A DNA stretch of 64,000 nucleotides from Pseudobdellovibrionaceae bacterium (GCA_030591685.1 JAUVAX010000002.1:62001-126000); one strand, 5' to 3'; shown: positions 8,609-18,335, numbered from the stretch's first letter. Translations and numbers: made by a program. The notes: generated by a model from the letters alone, not told the origin.

Positions 8609-10573
8609 TCACTGTGTGGTCACTTTTTTAATAGTTTTTTTTGCTTTCTTTTTAAGTAGTTCTGGGTGGTATTTTTTAAAATAAGCCTTCATGACATCTC
8701 GAACGACTGGTGCCCCTCCAGAGGACCCATGACAAGCATGTTCGGCAAACACGATAACGGTGATTTTGGGTTTATCAACGGGCGCAAAGGCTCCAAACCA
8801 GCCATGATGTCGTTTTTTAAAGGGCCTTTCAGAGCATTTACCATAAATTTCCTTTGCGGTGTACGCTTGAACCTGTACGGTGCCGGTCTTTCCGGCCATT
8901 TCTAACTTGCCAGGTAACTTATACCATCGTGCCGTGCCGTGATCGCCATTAGAGACCCTGCGCATGCCTTCTTTTACAATTTTAAAGTTCTTTTTTGAGA
9001 TAAAAATGTCATTACTCGGTTCAGAGGCATCTCTGACTAAAGAGGGTTTGAACTCTTTTATGACTTCACTATCTTGATTAATAATTTTTTTTACAAGAAA
9101 GGGCTTATACACCAGGCCCTCTTGACCAATGGCACTGTAGGCAACGGCCATTTGTAAAGGGGTGGTGAGTATGAACCCCTGCCCAATAGCACTTGAGAGG
9201 TTTTCACCGGGCTGCCACACCTCTCCGTATCGTTGCATCTTCCATTCTTTTGTGGGCATAAGGCCTGTTCGTTCATCGGCAAGGTTAATATTTGTTCGGC
9301 TACCGATACCTAGTAACTTACTGTATTTAGAAATATTATCAATGCCGAGTTCTTTACCCATTTTATAAAAAAACACATTACTTGATCTCTCAAGGGCCTC
9401 TAAAACATTTATTTTTCCGTAACCGTAACGAGTGTGGTCATGATAAGGCCGACCTTTATATTTAAAAACACCAGGGGAATGAATAAGCGTACTTGGTGAA
9501 ATGATTTTTTCTTGAAGTGCTGCAAGAGCGACAAAGGGTTTAAATGTAGACCCTGGCGAGGCGTGATCTTGTATGACTTTGTTTCTTAAAGGCTTGTTAG
9601 GGTCGTTTTTGATCTGGTTGTAGAGCTGTGTAGAAATACCTGTACTAAAAACATTGGGGTCATACGAAGGGGTGCTCACCCAAGCTAAAATTTCACCATT
9701 AGGTTTCATTGCGATAAGAGCGCCGATTCGCGGGCCAATTTTATCGTCACGATTCATGGCTAAAAAGGCGGCCTCGTGGATATCTTTGTCGATGGTTAAG
9801 ACTAAGTGGTTTCCGGTGCGAGCTTGTTTTTGTTTAAGCCCTAAAAAGCTGGCCGAAGAGGGGTCCTGCCCTCGGCCCCGCCCTCGAGCATCCACCTCGT
9901 TGAGTTTGATGCCATTGTACCCACGAATGGTGGTTTCCCAAACATCCTCAATGCCACTTTTACCAATAATATCACCTTGTTCAAACTGAAAGTCAGGAAA
10001 CTTTTTTTTGTAAGAGACGAGCTGTTTTTTAGAGATTTCACCCACATACCCAAATAATTGAGCCGCTGAGTGCTTCATCGAATAGGACCTCACATTTGTA
10101 GGCCTAATACTTAGTCCTGGATGGTGCAGGGTGAGCAGCTTTACTCTAGAAACATCACTGATTGATAAGTTCTTTTTAATGGTAACCGGCCTAAAGAGGC
10201 CGGTTTGGCGCTTGCTTTTTTTAACAAGCTGTAAGATTTCATGTTTTTTTATATTTAAAACCTTACTCAGTGCGAGAGCCATGCTTTCTAACTGAGTCGC
10301 GTATTGGGGGGTAATAGTAGCCTCAAAACCAGGGAGGTTTTCTACAAGAACTTGTTCATTTCGGTCTAAAATAAGGCCTCGTGGGGCTACTATTTTGGTT
10401 TCTTTAACACGGTTTCTGTCGGAGTAGGCTTTTAACTCATCACCTTTTATTATTTGCAAAAACCAAAGACGCCCAAACACTATTAGGGCTGTAATGGTTA
10501 CGGATATGTATAAGAGCTTATATCGGGATTCAAAGTCTTTCGCATTTTGCTCAGGGTTGGTGAGGGTTTTCAT
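8609..10573 (-). CDS. mrdA: Penicillin-binding protein 2 (peptidoglycan transpeptidase)
   Basis: 654 residues. One N-terminal membrane helix (about 22-41), a dimerisation/pedestal region, and a transpeptidase domain with the three active-site motifs S342-T-F-K345, S397-S-N399 and K562-T-G-T565. This is the class B PBP that cross-links side-wall peptidoglycan with RodA. Its ATG overlaps the mreD stop codon (TAATG), indicating translational coupling. The C terminus ends in a lysine-rich tail. Confidence 0.94.
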   Translation of the reverse strand: MKTLTNPEQNAKDFESRYKLLYISVTITALIVFGRLWFLQIIKGDELKAYSDRNRVKETKIVAPRGLILDRNEQVLVENLPGFEATITPQYATQLESMALALSKVLNIKKHEILQLVKKSKRQTGLFRPVTIKKNLSISDVSRVKLLTLHHPGLSIRPTNVRSYSMKHSAAQLFGYVGEISKKQLVSYKKKFPDFQFEQGDIIGKSGIEDVWETTIRGYNGIKLNEVDARGRGRGQDPSSASFLGLKQKQARTGNHLVLTIDKDIHEAAFLAMNRDDKIGPRIGALIAMKPNGEILAWVSTPSYDPNVFSTGISTQLYNQIKNDPNKPLRNKVIQDHASPGSTFKPFVALAALQEKIISPSTLIHSPGVFKYKGRPYHDHTRYGYGKINVLEALERSSNVFFYKMGKELGIDNISKYSKLLGIGSRTNINLADERTGLMPTKEWKMQRYGEVWQPGENLSSAIGQGFILTTPLQMAVAYSAIGQEGLVYKPFLVKKIINQDSEVIKEFKPSLVRDASEPSNDIFISKKNFKIVKEGMRRVSNGDHGTARWYKLPGKLEMAGKTGTVQVQAYTAKEIYGKCSERPFKKRHHGWFGAFAPVDKPKITVIVFAEHACHGSSGGAPVVRDVMKAYFKKYHPELLKKKAKKTIKKVTTQ

Positions 10574-11112
10574 TAAATCGGCCGTCCGGACTCAGTAGGG
10601 AGCTCTTTTTGGGTCAAGGCATCAAAAAACATAAATATTGTATATAAGGGGAGTGCCGCCAGTGTTGTAAGAAGGGTCGTGAAAATCCAATCAAAAAAAT
10701 GAATTTGTAACGTAAAATGAGCATTGTCTAAAACAAATGAAATCATATATCGAACAGGTACAAATAAAAAAGTTATAAGTCCAACGCTCATAGAGAAATA
10801 AATAGGCCCAGGTTGGTAAAATCTATTTTTAAAAGCAAGAACGACAATAACAAAAATGGTGTTTATAAACATAATCATACCGAGAGGGATAACAGTGAGT
10901 GGGGCCAGCAATAGCGAAAGGAGGTAACTCATAATAAGCCCCTCTTTTGGTGACCTATAAAGGTTCCAATAGGTCAAAACAGGGATCCAAAAATGAGGTG
11001 CTGGGATGTTCCCCGCATATTTTGGCCAAAGCGAAACTTGAAAACACGTAAGGGCTATGGCTGAGAGGTAAAATAAAAAGTAATTTTTAAAGGCACCCCT
11101 GTAGTCCCTCAC
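10573..11112 (-). CDS. mreD: Rod-shape-determining protein MreD
   Basis: 179 residues, almost entirely hydrophobic with five or six membrane helices. MreD is poorly conserved, so the assignment comes from size, topology and position between mreC and mrdA. The start overlaps the mreC stop by 4 bp and the stop overlaps the mrdA start. MreD belongs to the elongasome in the inner membrane. Confidence 0.85.
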   Translation of the reverse strand: MRDYRGAFKNYFLFYLSAIALTCFQVSLWPKYAGNIPAPHFWIPVLTYWNLYRSPKEGLIMSYLLSLLLAPLTVIPLGMIMFINTIFVIVVLAFKNRFYQPGPIYFSMSVGLITFLFVPVRYMISFVLDNAHFTLQIHFFDWIFTTLLTTLAALPLYTIFMFFDALTQKELPTESGRPI

Positions 11113-11999
11113 AAATCCCCCTTGGGGGAGGTCTTATTTTTTATTTCTTCAGGAGACCCTACGGGCTGGGGCTCGAAGTCTCTTAATTTTGCATCTAAAA
11201 TTACAAAAACTTCTTCTAGATTATTAGGGTTAATTACGGGGCTTAACTCGATGTCTTGTGTCGTGCCAAACCGACTCTTTTTAACGTTTGAGATGACCCC
11301 AACAGGAAACCCTTTGGGGAAAATATTATCAAGTCCACTAGTGATGACGAGGTCTCCGATGACGGCGTCATCCCCCCGCTTGAGATAGTTTAAATTTGCT
11401 TTGTCAGAATTATGTCCCTCAACAATGCCACGTGCCCGTGATCGCTGCACTAAGGCATCAATGGCCGCATAAGGGTCAGTGAGTAATATAATTTGAGAAG
11501 TAAACACCTCTGGAGACAGAACATACCCAACAGCCCCCGCGGCAGTAATCACGGCCATGTTCTTTTTTATCCCGTGACGTGTGCCAATGTTGATTGTCAC
11601 TGTGTTGTGTTCTGGAACGAGATCTTTACCGATGACCTTGCCAGCCATGAGTTTCATTTCAGATTTTTGCTTAAACTTTAGGAGGTTTCTGAGCCTTTCG
11701 TTCTCTAAGGTGAGCTCTGTCATTTCGATTAGTTTGGCTTTGAGCTTTGCGTTTTCTGTTGTAAGAGTCCTGTTTTTCTTGCTGATGCCGACGAGGTTTA
11801 AGTAAAGGGAAGTAGTGCCTTTAACGCCGGTGCTAAATGAATTGTAGCCGGTTAAAAAAAGACCTGTTGTAAAGCTAAAGGGTCTTAAGATCCATAGCGC
11901 TTCGCCACTTTTGCGCTCCATGTTGAACAGTAAAAAGGGTATAAATAGTGCAGTCATAAAGAGGGCCACTTTTTTGACATCAAAATTAAAGAAATTCAG
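11109..11999 (-). CDS. mreC: Rod-shape-determining protein MreC (probable CTG start)
   Basis: Membrane helix near the N terminus, coiled coil (the KNRTLTTENAKLKAKL region), then the beta-barrel-rich MreC periplasmic domain, with VTINIGTRHGI and GDLVITSGLDNIFPKGFPVGVI as hallmarks. MreC scaffolds the elongation complex. The first ordinary start is GTG at 11969, which has no Shine-Dalgarno. Extending in frame gives an N-terminal LNFFNFDVKKVALF, like other MreC N termini, and reaches a CTG at 11999 with AGGAG (12007-12011) 7 bp upstream. I chose that CTG; GTG 11969 or ATG 11957 are alternatives. No mreB is seen: the next upstream gene is divergent. Confidence 0.82.
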   Translation of the reverse strand: MNFFNFDVKKVALFMTALFIPFLLFNMERKSGEALWILRPFSFTTGLFLTGYNSFSTGVKGTTSLYLNLVGISKKNRTLTTENAKLKAKLIEMTELTLENERLRNLLKFKQKSEMKLMAGKVIGKDLVPEHNTVTINIGTRHGIKKNMAVITAAGAVGYVLSPEVFTSQIILLTDPYAAIDALVQRSRARGIVEGHNSDKANLNYLKRGDDAVIGDLVITSGLDNIFPKGFPVGVISNVKKSRFGTTQDIELSPVINPNNLEEVFVILDAKLRDFEPQPVGSPEEIKNKTSPKGDL

Positions 12000-12158
12000 C
12001 TTTAAGCTCCTGTAAATGAGTACGGTGTAAAGTGCTTACTAAAGAATTTTATGTTTTAATTTTTATCTTTGCAACGCAAAAAATAAACTTAAATTTAATC
12101 TAAAAGCTTGTAATATTATAATAAAATAGCGAAGCTAGGAGCCCTTAATGGAGGTTTT

Positions 12159-13667
12159 ATGTCGCAAACAGTGAGTGCTTGGGATAAATTTTTAGTTCTA
12201 TGGAACCGTTTTTACAAAAAATTTAAAATATTACTAATTTTAGCTATCGCAACCTTTGCTTTTGCAATTATGGGGATGCTACAGGGAGGCAGTAGTTTGT
12301 CTCAAGGCGGCGGCGCTGCTGCAGTAGTTAACGGTGAGGTAATCTCTGTTTCTGAATTTCGTTCTACATACAGTCGAATGGAACAAGAAATGGGTGGTTT
12401 TTTGCAAAAAATAGAAAACCAAGACTACCGCCGGCAGCTTACGATGAACCTTAAAAAGCAGGCCTTGGACCGATTAGTGTCTACAGAGTTGCTTGTGCAA
12501 ATGGCAAGTCATCAGGGCATCTATGCCTCTGACAAAGAGGTTTTAAGCTACATAGTGACAATCCCCTGGTTGCAGCGCGAGGGCTCGTTTAGTCATGAGG
12601 TTTACGAAGGTTTTTTAAAATCCAATCGAATGAGTGCCGGTGATTTTGAGAGTCGAGTTCGGAGGCAAACTATTATAACAAAAACACAAGGGCTGTTTGA
12701 CAAGTCTTTACAAGATACAAGTGTTGAAACCGAAATGCTCGCAACCCTCATGGGCACAAAAGCTGAAATTGAGTTTATTAAGTTTATTTCATCAGACTTA
12801 AAAGTTAAGGTCTCTCCGGCTGAAACTCAAGGGTATTTAAAGAGCCATTCTGTCGAAATCGATAAAAAATACAAAGAGAACCTTTCTAAGTACACCACTC
12901 CCGAGCAGGTGCGTGCTCGACACATATTAGTAAAATTCAATCAGCAAAAAAAGAAGAGCCAAGTGGCCGCCAAGGTTAAAATACAAAAAGCCATAGAGAG
13001 GCTCAAGTCTGAGAGTTTTGCGGTCGTAGCCAAAGATTTAAGTGAAGACCCTGGGTCTGCGAGTAAGGGTGGAGACCTCGGCTTTTTTAAAAGAGGCCAA
13101 ATGGTAAAAGCTTTTGAAGAAGTGGCTTTTAGTTTAGAAAAAGGCAAGGTGAGCTCTATTGTTGAGTCTGACTTTGGATACCACATTATTAAAGTTGAAG
13201 ATAAAAAAGACAAGTACGTTAAGCCTCTCAAAGAAGTAGAGCTATTGGTGGCGTCTGATTTATTAAGAGCCTCCCGGCTTAAAGGAGTCGAAGAGCAGTT
13301 GGGCGTTGTCATCGCCTCAGGCAAAAAGGCACAAATATCAAAGGCCTTGAAGTTGGCGGGTTTGAAGTGGGAGACCACTGGTGAGTTCACCCTTTCTCAA
13401 GATCAGATCCCAAAGCTTGGTGATGACGAGAGGTTAATTGCTGCAGCTTTAAAGTTAAAAAGTAAGAATACTTTTAGTAAAATTATAAAAAGCCGTGGGA
13501 AGAGTTATATATTGAGGCTAAAAAAACTAAAGTTTGCCAAAATTTCTGAGGCTTCTAAAAGTACCTTGCCCTCTAAGCAGGGGCAGGTGGCTTTAAATGA
13601 TTGGTTAGTGGCCGAGAGAAAACTAGCTAAAATTAAAGAAAACACAGGGCTCATTCGGGGTCGGTAG
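12159..13667 (+). CDS. ppiD: Membrane-anchored peptidylprolyl isomerase, SurA/PpiD type
   Basis: 502 residues. One N-terminal membrane helix (about 23-42), a SurA_N-like chaperone region (about 55-200), and one parvulin domain (about 246-347) with ARHILVKF, DLSEDPGSASKGGDLGFF and FGYHIIKVE. Membrane anchor plus one parvulin domain fits PpiD, a periplasmic folding factor acting near the Sec translocon. The ATG follows GGAGG. It is transcribed divergently from mreC. PpiD or an anchored SurA-like protein cannot be fully separated by reading. Confidence 0.82.
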   Translation: MSQTVSAWDKFLVLWNRFYKKFKILLILAIATFAFAIMGMLQGGSSLSQGGGAAAVVNGEVISVSEFRSTYSRMEQEMGGFLQKIENQDYRRQLTMNLKKQALDRLVSTELLVQMASHQGIYASDKEVLSYIVTIPWLQREGSFSHEVYEGFLKSNRMSAGDFESRVRRQTIITKTQGLFDKSLQDTSVETEMLATLMGTKAEIEFIKFISSDLKVKVSPAETQGYLKSHSVEIDKKYKENLSKYTTPEQVRARHILVKFNQQKKKSQVAAKVKIQKAIERLKSESFAVVAKDLSEDPGSASKGGDLGFFKRGQMVKAFEEVAFSLEKGKVSSIVESDFGYHIIKVEDKKDKYVKPLKEVELLVASDLLRASRLKGVEEQLGVVIASGKKAQISKALKLAGLKWETTGEFTLSQDQIPKLGDDERLIAAALKLKSKNTFSKIIKSRGKSYILRLKKLKFAKISEASKSTLPSKQGQVALNDWLVAERKLAKIKENTGLIRGR

Positions 13668-13803
13668 TTTTATTTAAATCAAAGTTTTTATGAAAAAATC
13701 TCATTTTAAGACATCAGGGGGGTGGCTGTTTAGCCCCTGTTTTCAAGAGTGTTCTAATTTGTAACTGTTTAAAATCTTTTAAAAAAAACAGCTTTAGCTT
13801 TCT

Positions 13804-13815
13804 GGACCTAGGTCC
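13804..13815. promoter_or_regulatory. 12-bp palindrome upstream of the protease-PilZ gene
   Basis: GGACCTAGGTCC is a perfect dyad ending 12 bp before the ATG of the protease gene, where the ribosome would bind. It is a candidate operator or a translation-blocking hairpin. No other Shine-Dalgarno is obvious for this gene. Confidence 0.4.
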
Positions 13816-13827
13816 GAAAAGCTATGT

Positions 13828-15663
13828 ATGCTAAGACCCTTAACTTTTATAGTGGCCGTAATTTTATTTGCCGTTTCGTCGCAAGCTCGTGAGTTTGTGA
13901 GCGGCGAACTTATTGTAAAATTAAAAGCCAACTCTAGTGAAAGTCAGTCGTATAAGTTTTTGGGTAAGGCTCAATTACAAAAAAACATGAAATTAAAGCG
14001 TTCATGGAAGCGCATGAAAATGTATCACTTTAACATTAGAAAGGGTCAAAGCGTTGATGAGGCCATTGCCGATTTGCAAAATGACCCTGATGTCGCCTAT
14101 GCAGAGCCAAATTTTATACTTAGCAAATCAGCCAGTGAAGTCCAGAACACTCTTTCAGCAGATGTGGTGCAGTCCATGGCTGCGGCGGGTGGGCTTTACT
14201 CTACAGGTGCAGATATTGGTATTGATCAGGTGATCCCCAATTTAACCCCATCTGGTAATAAACCCATAGTGGCTATTATAGATACGGGTGTTGATATAAC
14301 ACACTCTGTATTTACTCAAAGTAACTCTATATGGGTGAACGCGGGTGAAGTCCCAGGTAATGGTATTGACGATGATGGTAATGGATACATAGATGATGTT
14401 AATGGCTGGAACTTTATTAATAACTCTGGCGTTATGTTAGATGACGATGATCACGGAACACATGTTGCGGGAACCGTTTTAAGCGTAGGGTTGGATATTT
14501 TTCAGGGCACTGTTTCTGAGTCGAGTGTTAAAATTATGCCTCTAAAGTTTTTAGACTCTAACGGGCTTGGAACAACGGCGGATGCCATTGCGGCCATTCA
14601 TTATGCTGTTGATAACGGTGCTTCCGTATTAAATAACTCTTGGGGGGGGGATAGTTACAGCCTTGCACTGCATGAGGCCGTAACTTACACCTACACAAAA
14701 GGGGCTGTTTTTGTGGCCGCAGCTGGTAACTTGGCCGGTAATAACGATTATGCCCCTATATACCCAGCCAGTTATGATGTGCCTAATATTATAGCGGTGG
14801 CAGCGACGACTGACTCTGATAATTTAGCTTCTTTTTCAAACTTTGGTTATAATACCGTGAGCGTTGGTAGCCCGGGGACTGTGATATTAAGTACTATACC
14901 TGGTGGGAACTTTCTTAGAATGTCTGGTACAAGTATGGCCTCGCCGATTGTTTCTGGTATTGCGGGTATTATTAAAGCTCAATCACCGACAATGTTAGGC
15001 TACCAAATCAAGACAATAGTGGAGGACTCCTCAGAGCCTGTGATACCCCTGCAAGGCAAGGTGAGTTCAGAGTCAAGAGTGAACGCCTTTTCGGCTTTAA
15101 CAATGTCGGGGGCGGTCACTGTGTCCTCTTATCAGCCGACTTACTCTTTAGGGGGGCGAAGCTTGGCCTCAGAAGAGGGCGCTGCCGGCTGCGGAGTCGT
15201 GTCAAAATTTGTGGGTGACAAACTCGGTGGGTCTGGCGGCAACGGGTCCTCTGGCGGCTTAGGGTTTCAGTTATTAACCCTACTTATATTAATAGGCCCG
15301 CTTGTTTATATAACATATATGAGAACTCAAAACAGCACAGAACAAAGACGTAAGCATGAGAGGTTTTCTGTTGAGAGTGATGTTAAAATCAAAATTGGTA
15401 ATAAGGAGCTTGTTGGTAGTGTGTCGTCAATATCACTTGGAGGAGTTCAGATTAATACTGATGCCCTGTTAGAAAACGGGGGCATAGTGAAAATGTCTAT
15501 ATCTACCCCTGATGGTAAAGAGCAAATCCAAGTGGCCGGTAAAGTGGTATGGAGCCAAGAAAAAGAATCTTATGGGCTGCAGTTTTCTGAGCCGAACTCT
15601 AAAGCGCTCAATAAAATTTCAAATTGGGTTTCAGGTCTAAAAAAGTCGGCGGCTCAAACTTAG
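13828..15663 (+). CDS. Subtilisin-like (S8) protease with C-terminal membrane helix and PilZ domain
   Basis: 611 residues. Signal peptide 1-20 (cleavage near SSQA), inhibitor-like propeptide 22-98, S8 catalytic domain about 125-430 with D152 (IDTGVD), H209 (DHGTHVAGT), N301 and S369 (GTSMASP). Then a Gly/Ser-rich linker with Cys455, a membrane helix at about 480-498 followed by Arg499, and a PilZ-like domain (505-605): R508xxxR512 and S534-I-S-L-G-G539 match the c-di-GMP-binding RxxxR and (D/N)xSxxG motifs, except Ser for Asp/Asn. The topology puts the protease outside the inner membrane and the PilZ domain in the cytoplasm. The combination is unusual; the substrate is unknown. Confidence 0.88.
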   Translation: MLRPLTFIVAVILFAVSSQAREFVSGELIVKLKANSSESQSYKFLGKAQLQKNMKLKRSWKRMKMYHFNIRKGQSVDEAIADLQNDPDVAYAEPNFILSKSASEVQNTLSADVVQSMAAAGGLYSTGADIGIDQVIPNLTPSGNKPIVAIIDTGVDITHSVFTQSNSIWVNAGEVPGNGIDDDGNGYIDDVNGWNFINNSGVMLDDDDHGTHVAGTVLSVGLDIFQGTVSESSVKIMPLKFLDSNGLGTTADAIAAIHYAVDNGASVLNNSWGGDSYSLALHEAVTYTYTKGAVFVAAAGNLAGNNDYAPIYPASYDVPNIIAVAATTDSDNLASFSNFGYNTVSVGSPGTVILSTIPGGNFLRMSGTSMASPIVSGIAGIIKAQSPTMLGYQIKTIVEDSSEPVIPLQGKVSSESRVNAFSALTMSGAVTVSSYQPTYSLGGRSLASEEGAAGCGVVSKFVGDKLGGSGGNGSSGGLGFQLLTLLILIGPLVYITYMRTQNSTEQRRKHERFSVESDVKIKIGNKELVGSVSSISLGGVQINTDALLENGGIVKMSISTPDGKEQIQVAGKVVWSQEKESYGLQFSEPNSKALNKISNWVSGLKKSAAQT

Positions 15664-15862
15664 TTTAGATGCAGAGGGCCAGAATTGGACGAGCGCAATT
15701 CTTAAGAACTATATTTTTTTTGATAAGAGTACAAGCCTTAAAGGCTTAATTTTGCATTATTTTTTTGATTTTATATTTTTTTCATAAAATAATTTCATAC
15801 AATACTTCTCTTTTTTTCGGTGATATCCACTTGGTTTTAGTGAGCGAAAGGATGAGTAAAGG

Positions 15863-18208
15863 ATGTTGTTGAAACGACTCTTGGCCGTTTTTATATCTCT
15901 ACACTTTTTTTTAAATGCCTTCACCACCCATGCTTGGGCAAGGTCGAGGACGCGGTATAACGAATACGAAGTCCGATTATCCTACCCTGATCAAGTTTTT
16001 CAGTCTGAATATGAAAAACTACGCACTCACGCCAACCAATTTATTGACCAACTCACCCCCTCTCAAAAAACCACTTTTATAAGCTCATTAAAAAACACCC
16101 CTTATCACTTAAATATATATAAAGAAGTTTCTTCAGAAAACCTATTGTCTACAGGCAAAGAGGTTCTTGGGAGGGTGTTGTTTGTGGAGCATGAGGGCTC
16201 ACTAATTAGGCATTACATGCTCTCTTCAAACGATAGGCTAGTGATTTCTGTTAACAAACAGCTACTTAAAGATGCCGATATGGACTTTTTAGAAAGACAC
16301 CTTAAAGAGGTTTATAGTAAGTCTACAATAGCTCGGGAGGTTTCAATTACTTGGAACGGCTTTATACACTCTCAAGATGTTTATACTAAAAGCCATAGTT
16401 TAGCGGCCGAGGACGTTGATTTAATGGCCAAAGCCACTGTAATGAGTTTGTCATATAATAAGAGAGTTCATGAAATGAACGAAAGCACTTTTGATGCTTT
16501 TATTAATGGCTCTATAGAGGCAGAAATTGAAAGGGTCAATGGGCCTAACAGGAGCATTAGCCCTGAAACTTTGGGTTTAATTTTACCACTATATAATTTA
16601 GCGATTGAAAAGCTAGAGGACTTTTACCTCACCGAAGCCTATGAGTATGTTAAGGGGCGGTCTGCACCTAACCAGATGGGTTTAGAGCAAACAGCTGAGC
16701 TTATGCACGAGGCCCGAGAGGCAGCTCAAGAGAGTTTCTTAAAGGGTCTTCAGGAGACAGGTAATATAGAGTTTCACGATATAGAGCTTGGGAAAGTGGT
16801 GCTTACAACTATCGATGGGGAGCTTGTGTATAAAATCCGACCCAACGGAACTGAAAAGATCTTTTTATGGGCCCCAAAGGGTTTAATTTCTGCTGATTCA
16901 ACGCATTTGAGGCAATATATATCAAGGCAGTTTATTGATGCTGGGACTGATAGGTCCGACGGAGAGCGCGGCCGGGACGTTGTACTTATGTGGGCTGATG
17001 AACTCGGTCAAGGGCCAGATATTAAAACTGAGAAAACAACAAAATCAATACCTAAAGTCACAAATTCAAGTGTTCAATTTAATTACCATCAGCGCCCTCA
17101 AGCTTGGACGGCAGAGTATTTTAAGCACTATTGGCGAGCCACTTATAAGCCTACGAGTGCTTCAGATAAAAAATTAGGTATTTACTGCGCCGTTTTGCAG
17201 GGCCTCGTCATGGCCGGGGTCAATGTGATGAAGGTTTCACTCGGGTATGCTGAGGCCATTAACCCATGGACTATTGGTGTGATTATGGTGTTCGGCGGGG
17301 TTATAGGAGCTAACTCAAGTACATATGTAAATTGGAAGTACCGTAAGGGCAAAAAAACAGATTCAGAATTTAAGAACAAAGCCATTCAAACAGCCAAAGG
17401 GGCCACTATAAGTGTGATGTACTCCGTGTCAGTAGGGATTGTTGATAACTCACTTCATAGTTTATATCACATCGCTTACAAGGCTTATGATATAGTTATG
17501 AACTCTTATGGTAAAACTGAATTTGAGCAGTGGGCTGTTATTAAACGCGAAAAACGCGCCGATTTAAAGAGCGTTGGGCTCCCTTATATTGGTTTAAAAA
17601 AACAAAAATTTGTAAAACTAATGAACTTCGATACTGGTAAAAAAATTCTCGTCAATACATCAGAGGCTGAAGAGCTAGTTAAGTCAGAACAGGCTGAGTT
17701 TTTAGAGGCGGACAGTGAGAGAAGGGTTCGAAACAGGTACTCTATTGGCCTAAAATGGATCGATGTACCAGAAGGCAAGGTGAATTTTCAAATTAAAACC
17801 CAAAACGCTATTATAGCAGTAAGGTCAGTGTCTTTAATGATGCAGGTGTGGTGGGTGTGGGCCTCAATACCACTTGTAAAGTACTTAACGTTAAAGTGGG
17901 CTGAAAAAAACCACCCAGATATGGCCGAGAAACTTGAGCTCAGGCAAAAGTGGGATAATTTTATTTTTAACCCCAATCCGAAAAGATTGGTCTCTAATTT
18001 GTACAGAGTGACGATTTTAAAAGCCATGAATACTTACAAAGAAAAACAAATACAATCAGATTTTGTCAGGTCAGTTAACTCATGGAGCAATAAAGAGGGG
18101 CCACAAAAAATGACACCGGCACATAGGCCAGAGCAAAAACCTAAACGCAAGCCGGATTCAATTTTAAAAGAAAATTTATCTTGTCAGGGTTTGTTTGCCG
18201 CCGCTTAG
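15863..18208 (+). CDS. Large secreted/membrane protein of unknown function
   Basis: 781 residues, no family recognised. Signal peptide-like N terminus (1-26, ending THAWA), a mostly helical soluble region to about 430, then hydrophobic segments near 438-463, 466-488, 510-530 and 650-676. The last ~100 residues are basic and probably cytoplasmic. The start is one of two close ATGs; 15863 is in frame and GAAAGG lies 11 bp upstream. It follows the protease-PilZ gene by 199 bp on the same strand, so it might be functionally linked. The end is followed by a possible terminator. Confidence 0.75.
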   Translation: MLLKRLLAVFISLHFFLNAFTTHAWARSRTRYNEYEVRLSYPDQVFQSEYEKLRTHANQFIDQLTPSQKTTFISSLKNTPYHLNIYKEVSSENLLSTGKEVLGRVLFVEHEGSLIRHYMLSSNDRLVISVNKQLLKDADMDFLERHLKEVYSKSTIAREVSITWNGFIHSQDVYTKSHSLAAEDVDLMAKATVMSLSYNKRVHEMNESTFDAFINGSIEAEIERVNGPNRSISPETLGLILPLYNLAIEKLEDFYLTEAYEYVKGRSAPNQMGLEQTAELMHEAREAAQESFLKGLQETGNIEFHDIELGKVVLTTIDGELVYKIRPNGTEKIFLWAPKGLISADSTHLRQYISRQFIDAGTDRSDGERGRDVVLMWADELGQGPDIKTEKTTKSIPKVTNSSVQFNYHQRPQAWTAEYFKHYWRATYKPTSASDKKLGIYCAVLQGLVMAGVNVMKVSLGYAEAINPWTIGVIMVFGGVIGANSSTYVNWKYRKGKKTDSEFKNKAIQTAKGATISVMYSVSVGIVDNSLHSLYHIAYKAYDIVMNSYGKTEFEQWAVIKREKRADLKSVGLPYIGLKKQKFVKLMNFDTGKKILVNTSEAEELVKSEQAEFLEADSERRVRNRYSIGLKWIDVPEGKVNFQIKTQNAIIAVRSVSLMMQVWWVWASIPLVKYLTLKWAEKNHPDMAEKLELRQKWDNFIFNPNPKRLVSNLYRVTILKAMNTYKEKQIQSDFVRSVNSWSNKEGPQKMTPAHRPEQKPKRKPDSILKENLSCQGLFAAA

Positions 18209-18275
18209 TGTAAAAAACACGAATCATAGTGTTGCGCTAGCACTTAAATACATTTTTATAATCATTTTTTTTAAG

Positions 18276-18300
18276 AGCACCTTCAGGGTGATGTTTTTTT
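18276..18300 (+). terminator. Possible terminator after the unknown membrane protein
   Basis: Short stem GCACC...GGGTG followed by ATG and seven Ts. The stem is only 4-5 bp, so this is tentative. Confidence 0.45.
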
Positions 18301-18312
18301 ATCGAGGTGTTT

Positions 18313-18335
18313 AAAAAAGGCCTCTAATAGAGGCC
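18313..18335 (-). terminator. Terminator overlapping the last stop codon of the small-gene operon
   Basis: Stem GGCCTCT (18319-18325) and AGAGGCC (18329-18335), followed on the minus strand by six Ts. The TAG stop of the 18324-18671 gene lies inside the stem. Confidence 0.8.

Noticed and set aside
9654-9989. 111-residue frame opposite mrdA
   Set aside because: Shadow of a well-supported penicillin-binding protein.
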